Source: Carpediemonas membranifera (lineage: Eukaryota; Fornicata). From it: DNA of 64,000 bases. Below the pieces are notes generated by a model that did not search any database, was not told the origin of the DNA, and saw only the letters and a list, made by a program, of their open reading frames with translations. Made by a program: the position numbers and the translations under genes. Of this stretch, positions 36,172-45,493 are shown piece after piece (positions within the stretch are counted from its first letter, which is position 1; the number at the start of each line of letters is the position of its first letter). The stretch is taken from positions 1-64,000 of the forward strand of contig JAHDYR010000006.1 in assembly GCA_019828565.1 (NCBI GenBank), given 5' to 3'.

Positions 36172-36941
36172 GACTCAACAATTCTAATCATGCGCAGCAC
36201 ACTACCTCCACTCACCCACTTCAGCCCTCGTCTGTACTATCGGGCTTTCGTGCTTTCAGTCGTCGGTCTGCACGAAAAGATGCGTCGTCTGTCGTCCATC
36301 GTCTGTGTCGAACGCTGCTGTCTTCTTTCGCGTCTGTGCTCGTCTGTTACGCGCTCATCTGTCGTCCATTGCCGGCGTCTGAAGCTCATGTCGTCGTCGT
36401 CTTCGTCTGTTGTGAGAGACACTAGTGGTGGAAAGCGGTTGTAGCTAGTAGTAAAGACGCTTTGTGTTGTATGATGCTGGTTTCTTGTGTTTTGAGGGAT
36501 GCTGCTAGCTGATGAACCCTGAAAAGAAATGATCGATGCAGGCAGCTCAATAGACTCCGATGCCTTCCAAGATATACACGGTGAAGGCTTCCGTTAACAA
36601 GGCCATTGGCGAGATTAACGGTGGAGGCGATAACAACGCGCCGCGGCGAGGAAATCTTGAACCCGGCATGCGTTCTTTCACGCAGGCTAAGTACACATTC
36701 ACTTGCCTGCTTGCGTGCGTCTCTGCATCTGCGCACGCGTTGACCCCACGAGGACGGTCAACCTGTTCGACCAGGAGGTCCTCAAGCAGATCGTCAGCAT
36801 TGCTCAGCAAAAGGTGTCGAAGGCAAAGGCAGCGGATTGGTGCAGGTGGATTGGCGACCTGGCGATGTGGAGGGACCCTGACATATGCTGCTTGGATCAC
36901 TGTGTGTTTTGGACTCAACAATTCTAATCCTGCGCGGCACA
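36172..36941 (+). mobile_element. Fanzor-like insertion F3, strongly truncated
   Basis: About 710 bp lie between 30-nt direct repeats with two mismatches: 36,172-36,201 and 36,912-36,941, both beginning GACTCAACAATTCTAATC. A leader of about 360 nt rich in CGTCTGT and GTCGTC precedes a short ORF homologous to the N-terminal part of F1 and F2. The right repeat ends eight bases before the CDC73 ATG, so it contains the CDC73 leader and probably its core promoter. The left repeat has TGCGCAG. Confidence 0.6.
36560..36930 (+). pseudogene. N-terminal remnant of a Fanzor-like ORF (F3)
   Basis: From ATG at 36,560 the frame reads KIYTVKASVNKAI and SFTQAKYTFTCLLACVSASA, matching YTVKFS and AKYFHTCLL of F1 and YTIKAS and AKYLYSCLLA of F2. 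After a frameshift near 36,755 the homology goes on as NLFDQEVLKQIVSIAQQK and IGDLAMWRD, the last matching PMWRE and PLWHD. It then stops inside the right direct repeat. Zinc finger and RuvC motifs are absent. It is a fossil or a minimal non-autonomous derivative. Confidence 0.55.
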
Positions 36942-36948
36942 AGGAGAG

Positions 36949-38088
36949 ATGACGGACGTTCTCAGAGCCATCGCGCTCAGTCCTCCTCCGAATGTTGAGG
37001 GAGATAAGGTTATAATCTCTGAAGAGTCTTTCGATTCCTCTGCACAGCTTTCTATTGCCACTGGAGGCAAGGTGTTTTCCTTCACTCTTGCTCAACTCGT
37101 CCAAATTTGCGAGCACATCCGTAGTTTCGTCAAAGAGAATGACATCACCGCAGAAAATGTAGCTGGCAAGCGTTTTATCTTGTACAAAGCTCTTCCAGCA
37201 CCTCTGAAGCTGTGTACGGACGCCAAGACACTCGCCCTCCTCGGCCAGCTGCTTCTCACACCCGAAGCTCAAGTAGACGGCGTACTTGCCCAGTTCTCGA
37301 TCAAGGACACCACAGTCTCCCCTATTGTCGGCGGGCTGGAGCGGATCCCTGTGGCGCACATCACGAACCTCACGGAGTTCATCGACGACCTCCTCGACAG
37401 TCTGCCCTCGATCATAGACACTATGAACGGACCCGATGCTCGTGTGGCCAAGATGCTTGCCCGCACCGCACTGCCCGAGTCGATTGGGAGTTACATGCAC
37501 GTCAATAAGGACTACAGCACCATTCTTCAGCCCCCCGCTCAACCTGGCCAGAAGAAGCCGACACCCAGGGCTCCCCCGAAGGAAGTTGCGGCCCCGGAGC
37601 TGGCAGGGCGACCCATCATTGTGGTACCCCCCGTGTGCAACTCAATGTTCAACATCCTCAACGCTGCTACGATCCTGTCCTCCGGCAAGTTCATCCCTGC
37701 GACCAGTGACACCCAGCCCGCCTATATAATCAAGCACGGCTTCCCTGGGTCGAGACACACAGCCCGGTTTGAACTCTGCGACTCCCCAAAGTCACTCGCA
37801 CCCGAGGCGTGGAGCAGGGTTGTCGCTGTGTTCGCGGTGGGTCAGGCATGGCAGTTTAGGGGATGCAAGGCAGGGTACGGTGACCCGACGTTCCTCTTTA
37901 GCAACAAGCCGGGCTTCCACATTTGTTCGGACGTCCACAAAGTGTCTGCTCAGATTCGCTCTTGGAATGTCAAGCTTATATCCACTAGCACGCTCGGATT
38001 GACTGACGGCTTGAACGAGTTCTGGAACCGGGTGCAGCAGGAGATGGCCCGTAACCCCGCGTTCGCACAGAAGAGGGAGGGGCGGTGA
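36949..38088 (+). CDS. CDC73: CDC73/parafibromin, Paf1 complex subunit
   Basis: CDC73 is a Paf1-complex subunit that binds RNA polymerase II and supports histone modification during elongation. The 379-residue protein ends in the Ras-like CDC73 C-terminal domain (about residues 222-360): GRPIIVVPPVCNSMFNILNA, ILSSGKFI, WSRVVAVFAVGQAWQFRGCK, and GFHICSD with WNVKLIS near the end. The N-terminal part is shorter than in yeast or animals and poorly conserved, as in other small-genome protists. Its ATG follows the right repeat of the F3 insertion by eight bases, so transcription must start in or near that repeat. Confidence 0.92.
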   Translation: MTDVLRAIALSPPPNVEGDKVIISEESFDSSAQLSIATGGKVFSFTLAQLVQICEHIRSFVKENDITAENVAGKRFILYKALPAPLKLCTDAKTLALLGQLLLTPEAQVDGVLAQFSIKDTTVSPIVGGLERIPVAHITNLTEFIDDLLDSLPSIIDTMNGPDARVAKMLARTALPESIGSYMHVNKDYSTILQPPAQPGQKKPTPRAPPKEVAAPELAGRPIIVVPPVCNSMFNILNAATILSSGKFIPATSDTQPAYIIKHGFPGSRHTARFELCDSPKSLAPEAWSRVVAVFAVGQAWQFRGCKAGYGDPTFLFSNKPGFHICSDVHKVSAQIRSWNVKLISTSTLGLTDGLNEFWNRVQQEMARNPAFAQKREGR

Positions 38089-38194
38089 GTGTAAATGATT
38101 ATTATTATTATTAGAAGGGTGTTTATGAATGGGGTTAGGTGTTTATGATGACGTTCGTTCACCACGGCTGTTCCGGAGTTTAGCAAGGTAACAC

Positions 38195-38863
38195 TCACAT
38201 GCCGAGTTCAGCGATAGCCATGGCCATCTGGGCAGCAGCGTCCCTCCCTGCAGCCCGCTCATCCGCAGTCTTGGCGGTCTGGTTGAACTTACGGATCGTG
38301 TCGGCCGCAGCCAGCAGTCTCCCGAAGTCCGCGTCAGATTCCTCGTCCGCCAGCCCAGCAATGTCCTTGGTGATAGTAGTCAGAGCATCCTGCAGTATAG
38401 CAGGCAGCGGCTTCGTCGTATCCGGCCATGGATGCGTCTGCAAGGTCACCAGCAGCGCCTGGGTCGAGTAAAGGTCCTCGTCGGACGTCTGGTCTGCCAG
38501 ACCCTTGGACTTGGCAGTGGGGTCGGGGAAGGAGTAGACTGACATGCCGTGTGTGCCGACGGAGACGTCTAGGGCGTCAAGTTGGGAGAGGGAGGCGCCC
38601 TTGGCGATGAGGATGCGGAGGTCCGCCTCGGGAGCTAATTTGGACGCGTCGACCTCATCATTGGCGTCAACGATGAAGATCATAGCACTGTGCTCTGCAT
38701 TATTGTCGCTGCATTGCGTCATTTCGAGCTCTGCTGAGAAGTACCTCGTTTTGAGGGTTATTACGGTGTGATCGTTCGATTCAGAGGCCGTCAACGCATG
38801 CAAGGCATCGCATATGCGTGTAAAATCATCATTGCTGGCGTGGACACCGATAGCGTTCGGCAT
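38195..38863 (-). CDS. AAGAB/p34-like adaptin-binding protein (tentative)
   Basis: AAGAB is a chaperone for AP-2 and AP-1 adaptor assembly. The 222-residue product has an N-terminal half resembling its pseudo-GTPase domain: VITLKTRYFSAELEMTQ, then AMIFIVDANDEVDASKL, then LRILIAKGASLSQLDALDV. A C-terminal helix (ADTIRKFNQTAKTADERAAG, AAAQMAMAIAELGM) fits the AAGAB oligomerisation helix. No P-loop is present, as expected. The similarity is short, so treat it as a hypothesis. The (ATT)n run at 38,098-38,113 downstream is a microsatellite. Confidence 0.4.
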   Translation of the reverse strand: MPNAIGVHASNDDFTRICDALHALTASESNDHTVITLKTRYFSAELEMTQCSDNNAEHSAMIFIVDANDEVDASKLAPEADLRILIAKGASLSQLDALDVSVGTHGMSVYSFPDPTAKSKGLADQTSDEDLYSTQALLVTLQTHPWPDTTKPLPAILQDALTTITKDIAGLADEESDADFGRLLAAADTIRKFNQTAKTADERAAGRDAAAQMAMAIAELGM

Positions 38864-39053
38864 CGATAATTGACTGTCGCCTAAAATGCGGCCAAGATAA
38901 GCGGGCTATCAGCATTCCAAGGCCGCTGGCAGGCCGAGTTCAGGATCCAAGACTGTCTCTCGACTCAGTTACTGGTATTACCACCCGTGAGACAATTGCG
39001 CAGTCTATGCCGAACGAACGGCGGCAACCATCTAGAAGCGCACAGGGCAAATA

Positions 39054-41290
39054 ATGGGCAAAAAGGACGATACCGGCATATATTATGCCTCACATAACGT
39101 CCTTTCCCAGTATGCATCATTCCTAGACCTGGACGAGAGCCTCTATTCTCCCGTCATCCGCAGCTATGAGGATGCCTTTCAAATAATCGAGGCCCGCTCA
39201 CTAACACCTGTTTGTATACACACACATGTATTACCTAGCGCATCGACGGCATCACAGCGGCTGTACAGGCCATGTATTCGGCCCACCCGTCAGTGGCACC
39301 CAGCTCCCACGGCCCTATCTGCAAATACCCACCAAACGACGCCAAGAGCTGTGTGACTATCACCCAACCCGACATGCACCGTCTGAAGAGCGGCGGGGAG
39401 CTGAACGACTCGATCATTGAGTTCTACCTCAAGTATATCACCGCAAACACCCCTGTAACCTCACGGCTCCGGGTCCATGTGTTCTCTACGTACTTCTTTA
39501 CCCGCCTCCGACGTACCCCCGACCTGTCCTCATCATTTGATTACGATGCAGTGAAACGGTGGACGAAAGACGTGGACATCTTCGACAATCACCTCCTAGT
39601 AATCCCAGTCCACCAAGCGCACCACTGGAGCCTTATCCTCGTCGTCCGGCCCGGTGACGTCGGCAGTGGACGCCGAGCCATGAACCCCCGACCCGACGAC
39701 AACAGCAGCTTCTTCGGACCGTGTATTTTGTACCTGGACAGCCTTGGGGGAACCAAGCGGCGGGGGATACAGCTGATCCGGCGTTATTTGAAGGAGGAAT
39801 GGACTGTTCGGCGACCCGGAGAGGATGCGGACTTCGCTGATACGTATTATTTCCCGGACATCGCCATATCCAACATGCCCAAGCAGCTCAATGTCACTGA
39901 CTGCGGTCTATTCGTCCTCCTCTTCGCCCATTACTTCATCCAGTTCCGGTGCCCCGAGATCAACATTGCCAAGTCAGCCTGGGTGTCTCCTCGGGACCGG
40001 GAGAAGGCAATCACCGAGGCGCAGTGGAGCAAATGGTTCTCACCACTCATCGAGCCTTATTGGGCACGCGCCGTGTTCTCGAACGCCGTCCTCAGCCTCA
40101 CACCGGACTACCTCGAGTCGTACGCCGCCAAGGCTGAGGCGGGCGTCGGGGTCGGCGACAGCTCCGACTCAGACATCGAAATGGAGCCGCCTGTCTCTCC
40201 TGCCTCTCCCGTCTCACCGCCGTACGTGCTCCCCCGGTCGCCCCAGTCTGGTCAGATGCACCCTACCCCCATGATGCGGACAACGCCGGGGAATGCCAGG
40301 CGATGGCTGGACATGAGCGGCAGCAAGGGGGGCTCGCCTGTTGGGCCAGGGCGGGGTGTGGCCGAGATCTTCGGGGGGATGGCCCTGCGAGACACATCGA
40401 GCGTCGCCTCCTACGCCACACCGCTTCTTCCTCCCTCTGTGCCCGAAGAATGCGGGTCAGACGAGATCAGGACGCTGGGTGCGGCTGACAGGGCAAGGAT
40501 GGACGACATTCTCCATCGGACAGAGATGGAGGCGGCCATCGAGGTCTCCTCAGACGACACCGGCAGCAGTGACATCGAGGGTATGTCCAGCAGGTTGAAG
40601 ACTCTGAAGCGGGTCCACCCACCTAAGGCAAGAGTAGGCCCGGGTCGGGGCGACGGGACGATGTCTGCCGAGGATTTATTCGCCGAGGTTTCGCCATCCT
40701 CGCCCATGCCTCGTGTTCCTTCATTCACTAAGTCAAGGCTTCCGATCGACTACCGTCACTCAAAGACAGGCAAGCCGACCCTGGTTCCCCCACAGAGAAA
40801 GGACCAGCTTAAAAGGGCAAACAAACCCAGAGGGTCTCCAGGCCGCGTGCAGGAGCAGCCTACACGGAAGAGAAAGCCGGCCACCAGCCGACTGGTGCTT
40901 GACCCGGAACCCGAAGAGGTTGACGTCTCGGACCCCAGCTCCTCCGAGGCCGGCAAGACACCCACACCACCGAGGAACCGAGTCCGGCTCAGCCGGTTCA
41001 CTCCAGTACCCAGCTTCTCTCCTCTGGACCATCATCTGAGATTAGGCATGGTGCGTCCTGGTGCGACCCCCCGCACGGGCTCCGGGGCTGTCAAGAGCAA
41101 CCGGGAGAGGGAAAGGGAGCAGGTAGCCCGGCGTGAGACACAGCAGACGTCTGTTACTCCTGGTGTAACGAGTGCGAGGGCCGACCGACGTGGGAAATGG
41201 GAGGAGGTGCCGGAGAATGCTACAAGGACACCGCAGGGGCGCAAGTCAGCGTACTCGTCGCTGGTGGCGGATACACCAGGAATGTATTGA
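39054..41290 (+). CDS. Ulp1/SENP-type SUMO/NEDD8 protease, one intron
   Basis: C48 peptidases process SUMO or NEDD8 precursors and deconjugate them. Exon 1 (39,054-39,209) encodes 52 residues and exon 2 (39,239-41,290) the rest, 735 residues in all. LKSGGELNDSIIEFYLKYI opens the domain; His in QAHHWSLILVVRP, Asp in LYLDSLGG and Gln plus Cys in PKQLNVTDCGLFVLLF give the complete catalytic set. The C-terminal 400 residues are disordered, Ser/Pro- and Arg-rich. NAE1 in the same window activates NEDD8, so the ubiquitin-like pathways are kept here, but which modifier this enzyme prefers cannot be told. Confidence 0.88.
39210..39238 (+). other. 29-nt intron in the Ulp1/SENP gene
   Basis: GTTTGT to TATTACCTAG. 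Removing it joins EARSLTP to RIDGITAAVQAMYSAHP in frame and reaches the protease domain; without it the first frame runs out and the second has no good start. Confidence 0.8.
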
Positions 41291-41461
41291 TGGACGTTGA
41301 TTGGTATTTTATACGCGGAAGCAATAATTAGGTTACTATCTTGAGTAAAGCTCTCTCTAGACGGTTGCACGTCGAGCTACAAGCTTTGGACATACGCTAG
41401 GGTCAACACAGCCAATTACAGACCAGTAGGGCTGTTTACTGCTTGGGGATGAGGCACAAAA

Positions 41462-42734
41462 TGTTGCGCAGTATTAATATAAACACATTGTTCGAACCTC
41501 CAGACAGGGCCTGAAAGGACCGATCAAAGTGCCAAACTGTACAACATCATCCGTCCGTAGACGAATGTTGGCGGTTAGCCAATTGATGATACTGGAATGA
41601 TGTTTGAAGGCGCGGGATCGATGTGCGACTGAACGGAGAGCCACTGAGCTCATCTTCCGTGGCAAGAGAACGCCACAGGATGTTTTCTGCAGCACTCTTG
41701 TCCCGATGATCAACATTCAGAGCGGACGGAGCCTCGGCATTATTGGTCCCGAGACGGGGGCCCTCTTTCTCCCGCCCTTTCGCTCGCTTTCGAACAGGCA
41801 TGCTCGCATCATGTTGTGGCCGATAGCGGCCGAAGCCTCTCTTAATAGTCACCGCCACACAGACCCCATCGGTGCTCAGGCTGAGCAGACGGCCCATTGA
41901 CCTGGGGTTGTCCCGGTAGCGTCTTTTCTGCTCTTCTGTCAACGGATTGGTGGCGTGTGGGAGTGCGTGATTAATTCCCACACGATGACAGAAACACCTG
42001 CGAGAGCTTCTTCGAGTCGGGCGAGGGTGCCCTGTAGCCTGTCACGGTACGTCGTCACCGTGCGGGCGAGCCACAGCTTCACAGAGTTGGCGTATCGGGT
42101 GAACCACTTCCGGAGACTGGTACTCACTCCAAGCAACGCCAAACGACCTTTGAGCTGCGCGACCAGATCCTGCGTGGTAGTCTCCCGCCACATCGGCAGA
42201 GTGTCGAGCGACTGCACGATGGCCGCGTAGGCCTGACCCGGCTGACCGCCGCGTACATGTGTGAGCAGTCCGTTGTGGAAGTCGGCGTCATGTAGGGGGA
42301 GTTGCCGGCGCTGCGCATAGCATTCAACCGCGAGCCGGGCCAGCAGGCATGAGTAGAGATATTTTGCTGCGGCGTAATCCCCCACTCTCCGTTCTTCGGT
42401 GTAGTTCTGTCTGAAAGCTTGCTTGATGGAGGCTTTGATCGTATATACCTCCATCTTGTTGCGCACTACAGGTGTGCAGCTGGTCATTGATGAAGATGTC
42501 ATATAAGAGCCGACGATGAACACCATTACCAGCATATACAAGTGTAGAAGTGAATTTAATGTGGAATAGAAGACAATGAGACGACGTGTGAGCGATTGTG
42601 ATGTTTGCAGTTGTACTGACGTCCACGAAGAAGACGCTTTGTGGAAGCCCTGGAGAAGACGATCTCCCTACCGACTTAAGACGTGAGTAGGAGGGAGACA
42701 GGGCAGTGTTGCGCAGTATAAACACATTGTTGGA
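41462..42734 (-). mobile_element. Fanzor-like insertion F2
   Basis: About 1.2 kb lie between imperfect direct repeats at 41,462-41,495 and 42,707-42,734. Both begin TGTTGCGCAGTAT and end AAACACATTGTT; the left copy has a 6-nt insert (TAATAT). The ORF runs on the minus strand. The right repeat is 56 nt before the kinesin ATG and carries TTGCGCAGTATAAA in kinesin direction, like the GTGCAGTTTA motif. No transposase or inverted termini are visible. Confidence 0.6.
41547..42454 (-). pseudogene. Fanzor-like ORF (F2), internally deleted
   Basis: The ATG at 42,454 opens MEVYTIKASIKQAF, AAAKYLYSCLLARLAVE, LPLHDADFHNGLL and LDTLPMWRETT, the shared N-terminal part. A frameshift near 41,960 leads to a second frame with LTEEQKRRYRDNP and LLSLSTDGVCVAVTIKRGFG; STDGV followed by V-x-V strands is the form seen just before RuvC-I in Fanzors. 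The sequence then jumps to ALNVDHRDKSAAENILW, the RuvC-III motif, with RuvC-I, RuvC-II and the zinc finger missing. The N-terminal half and the motif ends are better preserved than the nuclease core. Confidence 0.6.
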
Positions 42735-42761
42735 CCCTTCAATTGCACACAAAAATTGACC

Positions 42762-42772
42762 TTAACCTGCGA
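42762..42772 (+). promoter_or_regulatory. Promoter-like motif before the kinesin, inverted
   Basis: TTAACCTGCGA, 18 nt before the ATG. Relative to the gene it is inverted compared with the minus-strand genes, so the motif may work in both directions. A sense-oriented TTGCGCAGTATAAA lies in the F2 right repeat. Confidence 0.4.
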
Positions 42773-42789
42773 TTTTCTGGAAATCCGAG

Positions 42790-45315
42790 ATGTACAGCAC
42801 AACCGGGACAATGCTGCGTACTCCGCGGCTAAAAACGCCCCGATTCAAAAGTGTTGATGTTTTACCTACTCCTGCTGGGAAGACGGTGAACTTTGCGGCA
42901 CTCACTACCTCTGTCAAGCAATCTGTACATACTTTTATGCGTATCCGCCGCTATTTGCCTCAGATCGATGCCACTTCGGAGTCTTGCATCGAAAAACGCG
43001 ACAATAGGCTATACATTGGTCAGGAAGGGGACGGCGATAGCCGTACAGCTGTGAAGCCCCAGGCCGTCCTCGCCGACACGTGCACACAGGCCGATGTGTT
43101 TGACGAAGTGATGGGCGGTCAGTTCGGCCAGAGCGGTATCTATCTCTGCTACGGCCTCACCGGCTCGGGAAAGACGCACACGATCTTTGGTGACGAAAAT
43201 GATGAGGGCCTTCTCTTCCGCGCGATCTCCCGCCTCTTCGCCAACAGTAACAATCAAATTGGCGACGAGAACTGCCTCCCCGCCATTGAAGTTGAGATTC
43301 TTGAGATTTACTGCGAGCACCTCCACGATCTCGTGGCCAAGGCCCACGCCACCACCAAGGAAGAGCGCGACGCTGCCTCTAGCCTGAAGCTCATGGACAA
43401 CGGCAAGGGTGGCATCAGTCTGCAGTCAATGTCAATCAATGACTGCTATACGGAGACTGACCTCAAGGCCCGCATCAAGCACGTCATCGGAAAATACCGC
43501 GTTGTCGGCTCCAACGGCACCCACGACGGATCCAGCCGGGGCCACGTAGCTGTCCGCATCAAGGCCACGCAGTCGGGGTCGACCCACAGCCTGACGTTCA
43601 TGGACCTGGCGGGCTCGGAGGCCATGGACGAGGATAGCAAGGCTTCGGACCAGCGTACGAAGGAGGGGAACGCCATTCGCACGTCTCTCACAGCCTTGGG
43701 TAAGTTCATGAGGGATATGACTGAGGACACGTCTGTGGAGACGCTCACTAAGATCCGGAGCGCCAGCAGGGCAAGCCAGCTCACCCGTTTGCTCTATAGA
43801 TACGTACTCGACGGCGGTGACCTCAATATCATCGGATGTATCGCGTTCAGTGCGGCAGACTACCACCGGACGAAGCGCGTCTTCGATTTTATGAAGAACG
43901 TCAAGCACGCCAACATCGAGAACATCACAGCCTCCAAATGCATGACGGCGCGTGCCATGAAGTCCGCCCGCCGCAACACCATCGCCACGACCCCCACCAG
44001 GCGAGAAATGCCCACACCCGGACAGACCAAGCGCTCCAACCTCGAGTTCCAGACGCTCAAAGACCAGTTGGTGCAGGCTAAGAACGAGAAGGCGGCCCTG
44101 GAAGTTCAGCTCACAGATGCTACAGCCAAGAAGGAGGTCCTGTCGAGCGCGTACAGGGAGGTGGCGACAAAGCTGCTCGCTGAAAGACACCAGCACCAGG
44201 AAAGTTGGTTGCAGTTTAAGGAAGCCACAGCCGAGGCCGAGGAGACTGTCCGTCACAACTCCCAGATCCACAGCGAACTGACGCACGCCAGAGAGAGGGA
44301 AGCGACACTCACTCGCTCCTTGGAGGCGGAGAGGGAGCAGATTTCCTTGCTGACGAACCAACTGGCCGCTCTTGAGGAGAACAAGGACACGCTCCTCCAA
44401 TGGGGCCGGTCGATGCGGTCCACGATCAAGGGCCAGCGCATGGAGCTCAAGACCCTGGTTACGTCGACTACAGAGGCCCAGAAGCAGGCCCGCCTGGCCG
44501 CTGAGCAGGTGGCCGCCATGGAGCGGGAGATGAGGGAGATGAGGGCGGCCAACGCGTCGCTGCAGAAGCGGCTGACTCGGGCAATGACTGATCTCCCGCC
44601 AGCCCCGGACGCCATGGAGATGGAGATCCTCAGGGCACGCGTTGCAGAGCTCGAAGACGAGCGGAAGGCGATGAAGGAGCGCAACAAGGAGGCCACACCC
44701 CAGTCGGCGATGCTGCGGCACTTTAGGCGTGCTGTTGGTTCGCCGACACCACCTGGGGTCCATGAAAGCAAGGGCGCGTTGCCCCGCAAGGCAGACGCAC
44801 CCTCTGCTGCGAACACGCCCGTCGCTGTGATGAGGAAGGAGGTTGGTGTCAACAAGGCCGACTCGCCGCCCGCCAAGCCCGTTCCAAAGGCCGCTCGCCG
44901 GGCCAAGAGCGAGGTTGTGGAGGCAGCGAACGAGATCATGAACGATCTTATGCCGACATCTCCGTTCTCGACCAAGCCGATGAACGTCAAGCGCGGCACG
45001 TTGAGCAAGGAGCGCAGGCCGAAGCGGAAGTCCGCGCGTCTGGCCAACAAGGGCCTTGCTGCGGTGCTCGCAGACTCTGAATCTGAGGCCAGTTCCGACT
45101 GGGGAGAATTCACACCGATGCCTGTCGGCCGGCGTCCAGCTCCCAAGCTCCACAGCACGACGGAGGAAGTCATGGCAATGCAGGCCCATGGGATGCAGAG
45201 TCTAGCGAAGCCCGGGGCCTCCGGCATGTCTGAGGCTGCGAACCAGCTGCTGGAGAGCGAGGGGCCGAAGGGGAGGGCGAGGAGAAAGCCCCGTAACATA
45301 GGGCGGCGTTTGTAG
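42790..45315 (+). CDS. Divergent kinesin
   Basis: The 841-residue protein has an N-terminal motor domain (about residues 40-380), a long coiled coil (about 410-640) and a basic, disordered tail. The P-loop is GLTGSGKTHTIFG where most kinesins have GQTGSGKT. Switch I is DGSSRGHVAV instead of the usual SSRSH, and switch II is DLAGSE. SQLTRLLYRYVLDGG and IIGCIAFSAADYHRTKRVFD close the motor. The Ser-to-Gly change in SSRSH affects a residue that contacts Mg-ATP in typical kinesins, so ATPase behaviour may be altered. Subfamily is unclear. The ATG follows TTAACCTGCGA (42,762-42,772) and the right repeat of F2. Confidence 0.85.
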   Translation: MYSTTGTMLRTPRLKTPRFKSVDVLPTPAGKTVNFAALTTSVKQSVHTFMRIRRYLPQIDATSESCIEKRDNRLYIGQEGDGDSRTAVKPQAVLADTCTQADVFDEVMGGQFGQSGIYLCYGLTGSGKTHTIFGDENDEGLLFRAISRLFANSNNQIGDENCLPAIEVEILEIYCEHLHDLVAKAHATTKEERDAASSLKLMDNGKGGISLQSMSINDCYTETDLKARIKHVIGKYRVVGSNGTHDGSSRGHVAVRIKATQSGSTHSLTFMDLAGSEAMDEDSKASDQRTKEGNAIRTSLTALGKFMRDMTEDTSVETLTKIRSASRASQLTRLLYRYVLDGGDLNIIGCIAFSAADYHRTKRVFDFMKNVKHANIENITASKCMTARAMKSARRNTIATTPTRREMPTPGQTKRSNLEFQTLKDQLVQAKNEKAALEVQLTDATAKKEVLSSAYREVATKLLAERHQHQESWLQFKEATAEAEETVRHNSQIHSELTHAREREATLTRSLEAEREQISLLTNQLAALEENKDTLLQWGRSMRSTIKGQRMELKTLVTSTTEAQKQARLAAEQVAAMEREMREMRAANASLQKRLTRAMTDLPPAPDAMEMEILRARVAELEDERKAMKERNKEATPQSAMLRHFRRAVGSPTPPGVHESKGALPRKADAPSAANTPVAVMRKEVGVNKADSPPAKPVPKAARRAKSEVVEAANEIMNDLMPTSPFSTKPMNVKRGTLSKERRPKRKSARLANKGLAAVLADSESEASSDWGEFTPMPVGRRPAPKLHSTTEEVMAMQAHGMQSLAKPGASGMSEAANQLLESEGPKGRARRKPRNIGRRL

Positions 45316-45493
45316 TGGATACGGACGTCGGGTGACTAAATTATTGCAGTTCGGACAATGGCTGTTGCGATGCTGGTGTTGGTCTGTTCATTAATGTGTC
45401 GTTTCGACGCTCATTGCCTGCCAACGCTGATCAACTGATATGGACCAGACCCAGCATGCCGTTTATATACATATATACATATCTACATACCTG

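Noticed and set aside
36547-37542. A 331-residue minus-strand open frame over CDC73 and F3
   Set aside because: It crosses two unrelated features and is antisense to the well-supported CDC73 domain.
43432-45189. A 585-residue open frame antisense to the kinesin
   Set aside because: It is a by-product of the GC-rich codon use on the other strand; the composition is Leu/Arg/His-rich with no domain, and the kinesin motor on the plus strand is certain.
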